Source of the DNA: Pseudomonadota bacterium
GTDB taxonomy: Bacteria > Pseudomonadota > Gammaproteobacteria > Burkholderiales > REEB80
NCBI GenBank assembly: GCA_018971485.1
Contig: JAGXAQ010000001.1
Location: 1 to 64,000, forward strand
Direction: 5' to 3'
Length of the DNA: 64,000 bases
The notes beneath the pieces were generated by a model. The model saw only the letters and a list, made by a program, of their open reading frames with translations. It did not search any database and was not told the origin of the DNA. The position numbers and the translations under genes were made by a program. Within the stretch, counting starts at the first letter, position 1; each line of letters starts with the position of its first letter. Below are positions 39,640-49,126 of the stretch, piece by piece.

Positions 39640-40208
39640 ATCCGTGAGACTTTTGTACCTTCAAGACTGACACTCAGCATCAACCCCTGCTGATTAAATA
39701 TGAAAGCGTAAGCATCATCCTTCAATGTCGTTGATGAGAGGTTCCTCGCTACACCACTATCTACCACCACAACGCTTGGTCCAACACCAATTTCCCAGCC
39801 ATCTGTCTTGTTTAAATATTTAATGGCTTTATCATTCATCAAGAAAACGGCATACCCATACGTCTGGGCACCTGCCTGTAAACCCCATGAAGCGGAAACA
39901 GAATTATAATAGCCTGCAACGCGTGAATTTTGATATAAAACCCCCTCGCCATAACTTCCGCCAACAATTAAGCCTGCCTTGATAATCTTCGGAAAAACCA
40001 GAATTGCCTTGGCTTTTCTGGCTATAACTGATGCAACTGGATTCGTCTGATACAAAATCTGCAAGGCATGAGCAGAGGAGGTATTCAAGTCCGCTGCAGA
40101 CTCAGCCTTTGCGCAAAAACTCACAGATACCAGAAGAACCCCTATCACTGCACAAAAAATTGAACTTAAAACCTTACTGTGCATATGAATATTTTTTATG
40201 CTTATCAT
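39627..40208 (-). CDS. SYLF/YSC84-domain lipid-binding protein
   Basis: Secreted protein of about 193 residues. After a signal peptide (VIGVLLVSVSFCAKA) comes a SYLF/Ysc84 domain: AKAILVFPKIIKAGLIVGGS, GEGVLYQNSRVAGYYNSVSA, SWGLQAGAQTYGYAVFLMND and GVGPSVVVVDSG. Eukaryotic SYLF domains bind phosphoinositides; bacterial ones are found in the periplasm and remain uncharacterised. The ATG at 40208 has GGAG seven bases upstream. Its 3' end overlaps the tail of the opposing broken gene by 13 bases. Confidence 0.85.
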   Translation of the reverse strand: MISIKNIHMHSKVLSSIFCAVIGVLLVSVSFCAKAESAADLNTSSAHALQILYQTNPVASVIARKAKAILVFPKIIKAGLIVGGSYGEGVLYQNSRVAGYYNSVSASWGLQAGAQTYGYAVFLMNDKAIKYLNKTDGWEIGVGPSVVVVDSGVARNLSSTTLKDDAYAFIFNQQGLMLSVSLEGTKVSRIHPK

Positions 40209-40491
40209 CATCGATCTCCAAACACAAATGAGTGAGATACACCAAATCGACCAAAATGACTCAGCCATCCAGCTTCAAAATGGCTCATTTCGGGAGTTCT
40301 CAAAATCCAGGATCACACAACAATACAAACTAAAAAAACCTGAACTTAGGTTATGGGCTTATTTGACTCGAACACCACTGTATTAAATCCTGCCCTAATC
40401 AACCTATTGATTTTATAAATCAAGTAAACTGAAAAAAACATCTGCAGCTAGCCCGGGGGGGATAAACTGTGAACCTGGTTACAGTATATAC

Positions 40492-41457
40492 CTAGTTGGC
40501 TCGACCAGACTGTTTAGTTTCATACATCAATAAATCACCATCAGCTAATAGTGCATCAATTGAATCATGTTGTTCTGGAATGAATTCCACAACTCCGGCA
40601 GAAAACAAAATATCATATCCGCGATTCGCTTCCAAAGCAGCTGCCCTAACTAACTGGCGTAATCGGGTTACAGCTTCCTCCGCTTTTTCCTTTGTTGTAT
40701 TAATAAGCAACGCTGCAAATTCATCTCCCCCCAAACGGGCCAAAATATCCGAATCCCGATATGCACGTTTCATCTGTCTAGCAAAACTTATCAATACCCT
40801 GTCTCCTTCGGCATGCCCTAGCATGTCATTAACCAATTTAAATTTATCCAAATCCATAAAGACAAGGGAAATCGGAAGATTCTGCCTGCGGCCCAACTGT
40901 AGAGCATGTTCCGAAAGCATCATAAATCCGCGCCGATTAGATACATTGGTCAACTCATCCATTGTGGCCAGCTGCATGACTGCCACCTCACGCTCAACCA
41001 TAGAGGCCAAATCCACTAACACCTTAATATCATCACCCGTAAAGTAGCGTGGCTTTTGATCAATAATACATAACGTTCCTAATTTATAGCCATTTACAGC
41101 TTTAATCGGGCATCCGGCATAAAAGCGTATTTTGGGTTCATGAGTTACCAATGAATTACTGGAAAAACGGGCATCTTCTAATGCATCAGGCACAATAAGC
41201 GGCCCATCTTCTTTTATCGCATGATGACAAAAGGAAACATCCCTCGATGTTTCACGCACCTCTAATCCCTGACATGATTTAAACCACTGACGATCTTCAT
41301 CAACCAAACTAACAAGCGCAATTGGCACATCAAATATTCTTTTTGCCATACGCGTCAGACGGTCGAAACGTTCTTCAGTCGGTGTATCTAAAATACCCAA
41401 TGACCAAAGTGCTTCAAGCCTGGCTTGCTCCTCTCCTGGAATATCAGGTTTATTCAA
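40492..41457 (-). CDS. GAF-GGDEF diguanylate cyclase
   Basis: Probable c-di-GMP synthase of 321 residues with an N-terminal GAF sensor (about residues 20-150, CQGLEVRETSRDVSFCHHAI) and a C-terminal GGDEF domain. The active site RLGGDEFAALL is intact, and RDSD lies five residues before GGDEF, the spacing of the inhibitory I-site. There is no membrane segment, so it senses a cytoplasmic signal that I cannot name. It stands alone in the accessory stretch; no receptor or phosphodiesterase gene is near. Confidence 0.9.
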   Translation of the reverse strand: MNKPDIPGEEQARLEALWSLGILDTPTEERFDRLTRMAKRIFDVPIALVSLVDEDRQWFKSCQGLEVRETSRDVSFCHHAIKEDGPLIVPDALEDARFSSNSLVTHEPKIRFYAGCPIKAVNGYKLGTLCIIDQKPRYFTGDDIKVLVDLASMVEREVAVMQLATMDELTNVSNRRGFMMLSEHALQLGRRQNLPISLVFMDLDKFKLVNDMLGHAEGDRVLISFARQMKRAYRDSDILARLGGDEFAALLINTTKEKAEEAVTRLRQLVRAAALEANRGYDILFSAGVVEFIPEQHDSIDALLADGDLLMYETKQSGRAN

Positions 41458-42791
41458 AACTTCATTTCCTTAAATTCAGCTCAGAATAGCAATCCTGAAC
41501 AAAACAAAACCACTAGTTCAAACAGATCAAGTTATATCAACAATATAACGTTTTATATCCATTTATTTCAATGGCATCAAATCATAAAGGCCCACTAAAA
41601 ACGCCAGGAAAAATAAGGTTGCTGACTTTATAACTCAAGCCGGGTGGTCGTTTACCCAGATTTGAAATTTATTTACAACCCATTCCTATGGGACAAACCG
41701 ACACATCAGCCAATGATGAAGCATAATTTCTGCTTAAGACGTGAACCTCTACGAAGGACCAAAGAATCAAAAAAATATTAATTTTTTTCCAGTCCTGTCA
41801 ACTTTATCCACTAGTGAAAAGCAAGACAACAAGACATGAGTATAACCCCAAGTTTACACAGAACCTGCACAATTCAGCAAAATAAAACCCCAACGGGGAC
41901 CCGTTAAAGTTTCAGATATGGTGGCTTTGCCTAACATATCGCCAAACTGCCCTATCCCTTTACCAGATTAACTTACGAAAACAGAAAATACTGCAAGGAA
42001 GTTCGCACTCTCAGAGCCATTAGCCAAAAAGGCCACCCTCATAATTTACTCATCTTTGAATTTCCTGGTAAATCACTAACTCAACACTTTTATCCGTTTC
42101 AAAGCTAACGTAGATTACCAATATCAATTAATACAGACAACGTTCCCGTGAGCGTAATCACATTTACCTGTCTAAAAACCGGATGCCAGATGCTGGCTAC
42201 GTTGAATGGAATATAATACAGTGACCTATCCAGAAAATGCCATTACTCGTAAAGCAATTTCATGTTTAACACGTAATTTCTTTACCAAGAACATCCGGGT
42301 TAAATTTAAATTAAATGGAGCTTCGCCTGAATACCTGAACGCAACGACAAGGAATCCACAAATTCAGAGCCTTCTTACTCATTAATCTCACAACCCATAT
42401 AGGTATCCTCACTAAACCATAACTGATAAAACACGTTACCAGGCTTTGCCACTGTTTTCAGCTTTTGTCTTCTGTTAACTCATTTGATTATTTCAGGCAA
42501 ACAGACAAATATCATTCAATACTTCCTTCTATTTTGCTCATCCTAAAAATTATCATCTAAACCAATGCCAAGCTCATCGGCTTTAAAAAATCATTCTAAA
42601 TCCAATATTCTTCGCATTACTTCAATAAAGCTTTAATCAACTGAGCGATAGGTCTTAAAACCATGTCTACATCAGTCAACGCAACCGCCTGCTACTTTAT
42701 TTAGAAGTCAAATGCCAATGAATAAAAAAGTATTTAATATCCCATCGTTAAAATGAGGCCATCTATCAGATGGCCCCTTAAAGGGTATCCT
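41458..42791. other. 1.3 kb interval without recognisable genes
   Basis: No open frame of useful length on either strand and no family-like peptide that I can see. An AACGGG/CCCGTT palindrome lies in the stretch near 41894-41907. The right end carries the hsp20 terminator candidate. It may be decayed DNA or hold small RNAs; sequence alone does not say. Confidence 0.5.
42757..42775 (-). terminator. Candidate terminator of hsp20
   Basis: Perfect eight-base arms GGCCATCT (42757-42764) and AGATGGCC (42768-42775) with a three-base loop, 17 bases past the hsp20 stop. The T-rich run after it on the minus strand is poor (TCATTTT), so efficiency is doubtful. Confidence 0.5.
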
Positions 42792-43298
42792 TTATTCCAC
42801 TTTTACTGAAACTGACCGTACCTTTCCCGGGTTTAATTTAGGCATTTCAATTCTCAATACCCCATTTTTATAACTGGCTTTTGCAGCTTCAATTTTCACT
42901 GGTACAGACAAAGGGAATACCCGTCGAAACGAACCGTAAGCACATTGAAATGTGCGCCATCTACCTATCGTTTTCTCATTTTCAAAACGTTTTTCCCCTC
43001 TAATAATTAATATCTCACCATCAATTTCAATATTTAAGTCCTTTTTATCCATGCCTGGAGTTTCCACCCTAACGACTAACCGTTGATCATCTTCAAATAA
43101 TTCTGCTCCAAGGACAGACCAACCCTTTTCGGCTGACCAGGCATCATCATCAATTTGCGATGCCACAGGTAAATTCGTCGCCTCATCAGGTTTAAAATGA
43201 GTCAATGCATCACTTGTTGTTTTCCAAAGATGGCGCCATCCTTCGGCCATACCGTTTAGCCATGATTCTATATTTACCTTAAGGTTATCAAGTTTCAT
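42792..43298 (-). CDS. Hsp20 family small heat-shock protein
   Basis: ATP-independent holdase of 168 residues. The alpha-crystallin domain spans about residues 65-168: DQRLVVRVETPGMDKKDLNI, GEILIIRGEKR, FRRVFPLSVPVKIEAAKASY and NGVLRIEMPK. The C-terminal IXI-type motif of classical members is not evident. The ATG at 43298 has AAGGAG at ideal distance. I could not find a convincing sigma-32 promoter upstream. Confidence 0.92.
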   Translation of the reverse strand: MKLDNLKVNIESWLNGMAEGWRHLWKTTSDALTHFKPDEATNLPVASQIDDDAWSAEKGWSVLGAELFEDDQRLVVRVETPGMDKKDLNIEIDGEILIIRGEKRFENEKTIGRWRTFQCAYGSFRRVFPLSVPVKIEAAKASYKNGVLRIEMPKLNPGKVRSVSVKVE

Positions 43299-44215
43299 GG
43301 TCAATCTCCTTACCTTACAAAAACTATTATAATGATTGAATAACAACGGCATATTAAATCTTCTTGGTTCATAGAGTTAACACAGCCTGCTGAAAATTGC
43401 CTGAAATCTTGCGAGTATCCAAATCATTTAGCAAGATAGGTATCCTATTGAACTAAAATATATCTACATCATCGTAAATAGCCTCCATACCATCAGGAGA
43501 CACCAATCAAAATTCGCCTTCCGACACATCATGGGAACCAACCTACATTCGCCACTAAGAGCAAGCGGCCTTTCCTCGACCTCAATATCAATAGTAAAAG
43601 GGGCTATTATTGTTTCAACTACATAAATTTCAACAGATTTAACACTAACCCTCCCCCATTTGCCACTGAATAGTCACTTTTTTATTACCATCAATACTTG
43701 TCATAAAAATCCACTTTAAAATTCTTTGCCTTTCAGCGAATGCGTCATTAGGAAAAATTCCTGTAACTCATAATCACTTCCCTATCCTATCTGGATGCAC
43801 GATCAAAACCATCAATGTAATTGATATTTAAATATGATTGATGAATTAATTTTTCAAGCCCCAAGAACTCAAGCCTGGTCTCGATTAAACGATTTAAATT
43901 ATAGGATTACCAAATATTTCTTGAAGAGACTCACGAAAATAAATTTCATAAACAACCACGAACCCTGATACTCATTGGGCTCGCAAAATAATGCCAACAT
44001 TACAGAAAATACCCGCCCCACTATTCGTAGTGCTGGCATAATTGGTAAAAAGATCTGTCTGCATGTGCCATTCATGTGCAGATCTGAATTGATTTTTTGA
44101 AAACATCGAACAGAAGTGGGTTTACCTGAGCACAATTCGGCACTAATCAACTGGTTTCAGGTCAAAGAATGCCATGCACAAAATATTGCGAAACCGCGCG
44201 TGAGTGACAAAAACG
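43299..44215. other. Gene-poor interval between hsp20 and tRNA-Met
   Basis: About 0.9 kb. An 83-codon frame on the minus strand (43899-44150) has no family-like features. The only clear structure is an inverted repeat at 44051-44085. The hsp20 promoter should lie at the left end. Confidence 0.45.
44051..44085. terminator. Inverted repeat with terminator-like flank
   Basis: Arms AGATCTG (44051-44057) and CAGATCT (44079-44085) enclose a loop that holds a direct repeat of CATGTGC. On the minus strand the hairpin is followed by TTTTT and on the plus strand by a T-rich stretch. It could be a second terminator beyond tRNA-Met or a remnant of a lost gene. Confidence 0.4.
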
Positions 44216-44246
44216 AAAAAACGAAAAACCGACTAAGAACAGCCGG
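44214..44246 (-). terminator. Terminator of tRNA-Met
   Basis: On the minus strand CCGGCT pairs with AGTCGG (44241-44246 with 44229-44234, one G-T pair) around a six-base loop, then TTTTTCGTTTTTTCG follows. It lies about 10 bases past the tRNA CCA end. Confidence 0.75.
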
Positions 44247-44256
44247 CCTTGAATAA

Positions 44257-44333
44257 TGGTGGTGATGGGCAGAATCGAACTGCCGACCCCGGGGTTATGA
44301 ATCCCGTGCTCTAACCGTCTGAGCTACATCACC
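44257..44333 (-). tRNA. tRNA-Met (CAT), elongator type
   Basis: 77-base cloverleaf including an encoded CCA. Acceptor stem GGTGATG/CATCACC, D arm GCTC...GAGC, T arm GGCAG/CTGCC around TTCGATT, anticodon CAT in loop TTCATAA. The acceptor stem begins with a normal G-C pair, so it is not initiator tRNA. tRNA-Ile2, also CAT, is possible but the body looks like elongator Met. The innermost pair of the anticodon stem is A-C (CGGGA against CCCCG), where a T would be expected. Confidence 0.9.
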
Positions 44334-44452
44334 AGGTAAAATAGCCATTAAAACTTAAATACGCTTGAGAAGCACTTTCTCAACCCCAAGCATCAGGAAT
44401 AAAGCGGGCAATTTTCGCCTGCAATATCAGATCCTGTCAAGCTTTCTCAAAA

Positions 44453-45544
44453 TCAGACGTTAAATCTAAAATGTACTATATCCCCATCACGAACAACATA
44501 CTCTTTCCCTTCTAGCCGCATTTTTCCTGCATCCCTGGCGCCCTGCTCTCCGCTAAAGCGAATAAAATCATCAAAACCAATTACCTCTGCACGAATAAAA
44601 CCCCGCTCAAAATCCGAATGAATCACTCCAGCAGACTGGGGAGCGGTATACCCGATAGGAATAGTCCAGGCTCTGACCTCCTTCACACCTGCAGTAAAAT
44701 AGGTTTGTAATCCAAGCAAAGTAAATGCCGTACGAATCACTCGGTTTAAGCCTGGCTCAACAAGACCTAAATCAGATAGAAATGCTATTTTATCCTGATC
44801 TTCCAGCATAGCAATTTCTGATTCAAGTGACGCGCAGATCTCAACAACAAGAGCACCTTCCTTATCTGCATGAGATCTCAAGGATTGCACATAAAGGTTA
44901 TTCAAAGATTCAGCTTCACCAATATTAGCTACATACATTAGAGGTTTTGCCGTAAGTAAAAACAAAGGTTGGATACGAACCTCATCTTCGACGTCCAGCC
45001 CCATGGCACGAACAGGTCTCCCCTTATCAAGCTCAGCACGCAAATGCTCAAGCAAAGTTAGCATATGCTGAGCTTCCTTATCCCCTGCCTTAACCATGCG
45101 TGAAAATCTTGCAAAGGACTTATCAACAGTCTCCAGATCTGCCAAGGCCAATTCAGTGTTAATAACCTCAATATCTGAAAGCGGATCCACCCGTCCCGCC
45201 ACGTGAACAACATCACCATGATCAAAACACCGGACCACATGAGCGATTGCATTTGTCTCACGGATATTGGCAAGAAACTGGTTGCCCAAGCCTTCACCTT
45301 TCGATGCACCTGCTACCAAGCCAGCTATATCAACAAACTCCACTAATGCAGGCTGGATTTTTTGGGGATGCACAATTTCTGCCAGAGCAGCCAGACGGGA
45401 ATCAGGCACCTCAACAATACCAATATTGGGTTCAATCGTACAAAAAGGATAGTTTTCAGCCGCTATGCCCGCATTGGTAATCGCATTGAATAGGGTCGAT
45501 TTACCCACATTGGGCAAACCCACAATCCCACACTTAAGGCTCAT
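44453..45544 (-). CDS. ychF: Redox-regulated ATPase YchF
   Basis: OBG-family P-loop protein that prefers ATP and binds ribosomes. [18 protein letters not shown] is the P-loop; [20 protein letters not shown] is the G3 region; a C-terminal TGS domain ends in [15 protein letters not shown]. 363 residues. Its ATG overlaps the pth stop as ATGA. Confidence 0.96.
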   Translation of the reverse strand: MSLKCGIVGLPNVGKSTLFNAITNAGIAAENYPFCTIEPNIGIVEVPDSRLAALAEIVHPQKIQPALVEFVDIAGLVAGASKGEGLGNQFLANIRETNAIAHVVRCFDHGDVVHVAGRVDPLSDIEVINTELALADLETVDKSFARFSRMVKAGDKEAQHMLTLLEHLRAELDKGRPVRAMGLDVEDEVRIQPLFLLTAKPLMYVANIGEAESLNNLYVQSLRSHADKEGALVVEICASLESEIAMLEDQDKIAFLSDLGLVEPGLNRVIRTAFTLLGLQTYFTAGVKEVRAWTIPIGYTAPQSAGVIHSDFERGFIRAEVIGFDDFIRFSGEQGARDAGKMRLEGKEYVVRDGDIVHFRFNV

Positions 45545-46146
45545 GGGTTCCCCTCATCTGAAACTTGTGGTAGACGACGGTTTAAAACCTGCATGACTGC
45601 ATCCATCTTTCCTGAAGACAATTCGGCTAAAAATGGCAGGCTATCCCGAATGGATCCTTCTATTTTTGCCAAATCAACCGGGCCAGGGCGGCCTAAAACA
45701 TAGCCCAACACTTTTTCACGAGACCCTGGGTGGCCGATACCAATTCGTAAACGCCAAAAATCAGATGATCCAAGCGAGGCAATAATACTACGCAATCCAT
45801 TATGGCCCCCATGACCCCCAGCCTGTTTCAGCCGGATAACACCAGGAGGCAAATCAAGTTCATCATGCACAACTAGAATCTCATCAGCTGCAACATGATA
45901 AAAACGGGACAACGCACCCACTGCAAGACCGCTGTCATTCATAAAAGTCTGCGGTTTTACCAGCCAGACATCCTGTTTCTCAACACGCGCCTGACCTACC
46001 AGAGCATGGTGCTTTACCTGCATCCCCAGCTTCACATCGATATTTTTGCTTAAATCATCCAACCACCAGAAGCCGGCATTATGGCGGGTCGATTCATACT
46101 CACGCCCAGGATTTCCCAAGCCTACAATCAATCGAATAAATGACAT
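45541..46146 (-). CDS. pth: Peptidyl-tRNA hydrolase
   Basis: Releases tRNA from prematurely dropped peptidyl-tRNA. [20 protein letters not shown] contains the catalytic His; [13 protein letters not shown] and [11 protein letters not shown] follow. The ATG at 46146 is preferred over an upstream TTG; 201 residues. Separated from rplY by a strong hairpin, coupled to ychF. Confidence 0.96.
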   Translation of the reverse strand: MSFIRLIVGLGNPGREYESTRHNAGFWWLDDLSKNIDVKLGMQVKHHALVGQARVEKQDVWLVKPQTFMNDSGLAVGALSRFYHVAADEILVVHDELDLPPGVIRLKQAGGHGGHNGLRSIIASLGSSDFWRLRIGIGHPGSREKVLGYVLGRPGPVDLAKIEGSIRDSLPFLAELSSGKMDAVMQVLNRRLPQVSDEGNP

Positions 46147-46164
46147 GTATTTCGCCAAATGAAC

Positions 46165-46193
46165 AAGGCCCGCCGCAGATTTCGGCGGGCCTT
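46165..46193 (-). terminator. Terminator after rplY
   Basis: Ten-base perfect arms AAGGCCCGCC (46165-46174) and GGCGGGCCTT (46184-46193), nine-base loop, then TTGTTCATTTGG on the minus strand. It lies 14 bases past the rplY stop and may partly separate prs-rplY from pth-ychF. Confidence 0.7.
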
Positions 46194-46207
46194 ACCTGAC
46201 TAGTTAG

Positions 46208-46495
46208 CTAAACACGTTTAAAATCAACATGTAAAACCAAGGGACGAAAAGGATGCATCTGGATATTCTGAACCATAACAGAATGCTTCGTGTTATCAAG
46301 AACAAGCGTTAACGGAGATTCGAAAAACTCTTTATGTTTAATCTGATGAAAAACCGTATTGTGATCAATCTCGATGGATAAGGGATCTTCCTTACCACCA
46401 TATACAATTGCAGGCACACGACCAGCGCGGCGTAGACGGCGGCTCGCACCCGTTCCAAACGCACTCCTTGCGGTTGCTATCATTTCATAACTCAT
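46208..46495 (-). CDS. rplY: Ribosomal protein L25 (bL25), short form
   Basis: 5S rRNA-binding protein. The 95-residue, single-domain form has RSAFGTGASRRLRRAGRVPA and LHVDFKRV at the end; the longer CTC form with a C-terminal extension is absent. The ATG at 46495 has GGAG at good distance; the upstream TTG is not used in my reading. It follows prs. Confidence 0.94.
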   Translation of the reverse strand: MSYEMIATARSAFGTGASRRLRRAGRVPAIVYGGKEDPLSIEIDHNTVFHQIKHKEFFESPLTLVLDNTKHSVMVQNIQMHPFRPLVLHVDFKRV

Positions 46496-46558
46496 CTTTA
46501 TCTCCAAAATTTATGTTGCCCGCGACCAGGCTAACATTACACGGGGGATCCCCACTCC

Positions 46559-47512
46559 TTAATCTATAAAAAGCGAACTGACTGACTCTTCACGACTAAT
46601 CCTTGAAATTGTTTCCGCTAATAGGCCTGCAATCGACAGCTGACGAATTTTTGGGTTATTTTTTGCTTCCGGTGTCAGTGGGATGGTATCTGTCACTACA
46701 AGCATATCCAGTGCTGAAGCAGTAATTCGGAACAAAGCCTGTCCAGAGAGTACGGGGTGTGTAGCATAAGCAAGTACACGCGCCGCGCCTTGCTCCTTAA
46801 GCGCCCGCGCAGCTTCACATAAAGTATTGGCCGTATCCACCATGTCATCCATAATGACACAGGTTTTCCCAGCAACTTCGCCGATGATGTTCATCACTTT
46901 TGCAACATTTGGCTTTGGCCGACGCTTATCTATAATTGCCAAATCAGAATCATCCAAAAGCTTAGCCATGGCTCGCGCTCTCACAACTCCACCCACATCC
47001 GGAGAAATTACCACCAGATTTTCATACTTCTGCTCACGTAAATCAGCAAGCAATACGGGTGTTGAGTAGATATTATCCACCGGGACATCAAAAAATCCTT
47101 GAATCTGATCGGAATGCAAATCTACTGTAAGCAGGCGATCCACACCTGCACCCGTTAGCATGTTCGCTACCACCTTTGCTGAGATTGGAACGCGGGCTGA
47201 ACGGGGACGTCTATCCTGGCGCGCATATCCAAAATAAGGGATTGCTGCAGTGATTCGGCCTGCTGATGCGCGTTTTAGCGCATCCACCATAATCATGACT
47301 TCCATCAGGTGATCATTAGTTGGGTGGCAAGTGGATTGAAGCACAAAAACATCACTTCCTCTCACATTATCAAGCAATTCAGCCATAACCTCACCATCAC
47401 TGAATCGCCCGACTACTGCTCGCCCTAGCGGAATTCCAAGATATTTTGTGACATCCTCGGCCAAGCCCACGTTAGCTGTGCCAGTAAATATCATCATGTT
47501 TGCATTGCTCAC
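46559..47512 (-). CDS. prs: Ribose-phosphate pyrophosphokinase
   Basis: Makes PRPP, which TrpD in this window consumes. Landmarks are [32 protein letters not shown], and the PRPP loop [12 protein letters not shown] chose the GTG at 47512 with AAGGG upstream, giving 317 residues; an ATG five codons later is also possible. Conserved order tRNA-Gln-prs-rplY-pth. Confidence 0.95.
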   Translation of the reverse strand: MSNANMMIFTGTANVGLAEDVTKYLGIPLGRAVVGRFSDGEVMAELLDNVRGSDVFVLQSTCHPTNDHLMEVMIMVDALKRASAGRITAAIPYFGYARQDRRPRSARVPISAKVVANMLTGAGVDRLLTVDLHSDQIQGFFDVPVDNIYSTPVLLADLREQKYENLVVISPDVGGVVRARAMAKLLDDSDLAIIDKRRPKPNVAKVMNIIGEVAGKTCVIMDDMVDTANTLCEAARALKEQGAARVLAYATHPVLSGQALFRITASALDMLVVTDTIPLTPEAKNNPKIRQLSIAGLLAETISRISREESVSSLFID

Positions 47513-47589
47513 GCTTCTACCCTTCGCCTGAACGCAATACTGACCATTTTCATCTGCGGCTTCATGACTCACTTACCCTATCAAACCAA

Positions 47590-47614
47590 AAGGGCGAGCA
47601 TGTAACTCGCCCTT
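47590..47614 (-). terminator. Terminator after tRNA-Gln
   Basis: Perfect arms AAGGGCGAG (47590-47598) and CTCGCCCTT (47606-47614) with a seven-base loop, followed by TTTTGG on the minus strand. It lies nine bases past the tRNA 3' end and separates it from prs. Confidence 0.75.
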
Positions 47615-47622
47615 AATCATAA

Positions 47623-47697
47623 TGGCTGGGGAGGTAGGGATCGAACCTACGAATGCCGGAATCAAAATCCGGTGCCTTACCACTTGGCGACTCCCCA
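47623..47697 (-). tRNA. tRNA-Gln (TTG)
   Basis: 75-base cloverleaf with encoded CCA. Acceptor stem starts TGGGGAG, anticodon TTG in a CCGGA/TCCGG stem, T arm GTAGG/CCTAC around TTCGATC. The weak U1-A72 first pair is a known tRNA-Gln feature. It begins two bases after the ispE stop, so it is probably cut from the ispE message. Confidence 0.96.
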
Positions 47698-47699
47698 AT

Positions 47700-48548
47700 T
47701 CAATCAATCAATTCATAATGCGGATGCCGATCCAGGCCCTGAGCCATAAACCCACGCATTCCACGAGGTTTAGCCAAAAATACACGCCTTGCCTCATCTT
47801 CTCGATCAAACTCTGCAAACACACAAGCTCCGGATCCAGTCATGCGCGCTTCACCATACTGCATAAGCCATTCAAGACATCTGGCAATCTGCGGGTGTCG
47901 TGCAATCGCAATGTCTTGCAATTCGTTTCGCATTGGTCCGGGAAAGTCGGTCATTCTGTCAACAAAATCCCCGACTGTCAATCCAAGCGATTCAAAAATC
48001 TCTCTCGTTGAAACAAATACATCTGGGGCTAGAACCACATACCAGGCAGGCAAGCAAACAACCGGATCAAATCGCTCCCCGATACCTTGCACCCTGGCAT
48101 TAATTCCATAAACAAAAAAAGGCACATCTGCCCCCAAGGTCAACGCAATATCCAATAATGAATCCCGGCTCAAATGCGTTTTCCAAAGATGGTTTAATGC
48201 AATAAGAACAGTAGCAGCATCAGAACTCCCTCCACCCAGGCCACCCCCAATCGGCAGGGTCTTTCTCAAACGAATTCGAGCACCAAGCGGGCAATTAGTC
48301 AGGACCTTTAACCGCCTTGCCGCAAGCAGGCACAGATCATCAGCTTCTTCAACCCCAGGAACAGATTGTGCCCGTTCAATCCTGCCGTCCTCCATCACAC
48401 TAATGTAGATCTTGTCTGACACATCGACCAGTCTGAACAAACTATCAAGCAGGTGGTATCCATCCGGACGTCGCCCCATTACCCGTAAAGATAAATTAAG
48501 CTTCGCCGGTGCCAGAAATAAGTGCTCTGGCATATGTTCCTTCTTCAT
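47700..48548 (-). CDS. ispE: 4-diphosphocytidyl-2-C-methylerythritol kinase
   Basis: GHMP kinase of the MEP isoprenoid route, which supplies the ubiquinone side chain. PAKLNLSLRVMGRRPDGYH opens the protein and LPIGGGLGGGSSDAATVL is the ATP loop; MTGSGACVFAEF is the C-terminal glycine-rich motif. The ATG at 48548 overlaps the lolB stop as ATGA. 282 residues. Confidence 0.95.
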   Translation of the reverse strand: MKKEHMPEHLFLAPAKLNLSLRVMGRRPDGYHLLDSLFRLVDVSDKIYISVMEDGRIERAQSVPGVEEADDLCLLAARRLKVLTNCPLGARIRLRKTLPIGGGLGGGSSDAATVLIALNHLWKTHLSRDSLLDIALTLGADVPFFVYGINARVQGIGERFDPVVCLPAWYVVLAPDVFVSTREIFESLGLTVGDFVDRMTDFPGPMRNELQDIAIARHPQIARCLEWLMQYGEARMTGSGACVFAEFDREDEARRVFLAKPRGMRGFMAQGLDRHPHYELID

Positions 48549-49123
48549 GCTGGTGCCCACCGGTCAATAATTAATTTTACCTTTACTTCGGGGCCCTTCA
48601 GAATCAATCGGGAAGGCAGCATGACCTGCCCTTGCTGGCTATAGCCACTATAGTCAACAATCCAGCCTTCCTGTTCCAGATGAACCAGTTGACCTGCCTG
48701 ATTCAGGCGGGTCAATGCCTGACCAGGCGCTGGCTGCCCCATTACCCAATAATGCAGGCCTTTGATAGGCAAAGGCCAGCCTAGAATTCTTTGGGTCAAT
48801 GCCCTGGCAGAACCAGACACCCACTTCTTTCCATCAGCTGTTTCAAGCACAACGGCCTTATCATTACGTACGATACGCGCCACTCCCTGACCCAACGGAG
48901 AAAGAATCAAGACAACATCCTGATGCTTTAGATGACGCCAGGTCAAAGAACCAGAAAAACTTTTCTGGCGATCAATAACACCAATATGACCTGACAGGAG
49001 ATAGGCCTGACTGCTCAGCGGAGATTGCACCCCTGAATCTGGAGGCAAGGTCAGGCCAGCACATCCCGACAAAACGAAAACAAGCGCCAGAACTACTTTT
49101 TTAGCAGGTGAAAATACCCCCAT
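48545..49123 (-). CDS. lolB: Outer-membrane lipoprotein receptor LolB
   Basis: Accepts lipoproteins from LolA and inserts them in the outer membrane. Lipobox LSGC closes the signal peptide near residue 21; the LolB fold shows SGSLTWRHLKHQDVVLILSP and a C-terminal VKLIIDRWAP. About 192 residues from the ATG at 49123. Placed between the TPR lipoprotein and ispE. Confidence 0.9.
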   Translation of the reverse strand: MGVFSPAKKVVLALVFVLSGCAGLTLPPDSGVQSPLSSQAYLLSGHIGVIDRQKSFSGSLTWRHLKHQDVVLILSPLGQGVARIVRNDKAVVLETADGKKWVSGSARALTQRILGWPLPIKGLHYWVMGQPAPGQALTRLNQAGQLVHLEQEGWIVDYSGYSQQGQVMLPSRLILKGPEVKVKLIIDRWAPA

Positions 49124-49126
49124 CAA

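Noticed and set aside
42000-42020. GCACTC near 42008 as half of a CIRCE operator for hsp20
   Set aside because: No matching GAGTGC half at nine bases, and it is on the downstream side of hsp20.
43899-44150. 83-codon minus-strand frame beside tRNA-Met
   Set aside because: Composition is not protein-like, it crosses the 44051-44085 palindrome, and no motif is recognisable.
44257-44333. Alternative call as tRNA-Ile2 (CAT anticodon read with lysidine)
   Set aside because: The D arm and acceptor resemble elongator tRNA-Met more than tRNA-Ile2, though without a covariance score this is not final.
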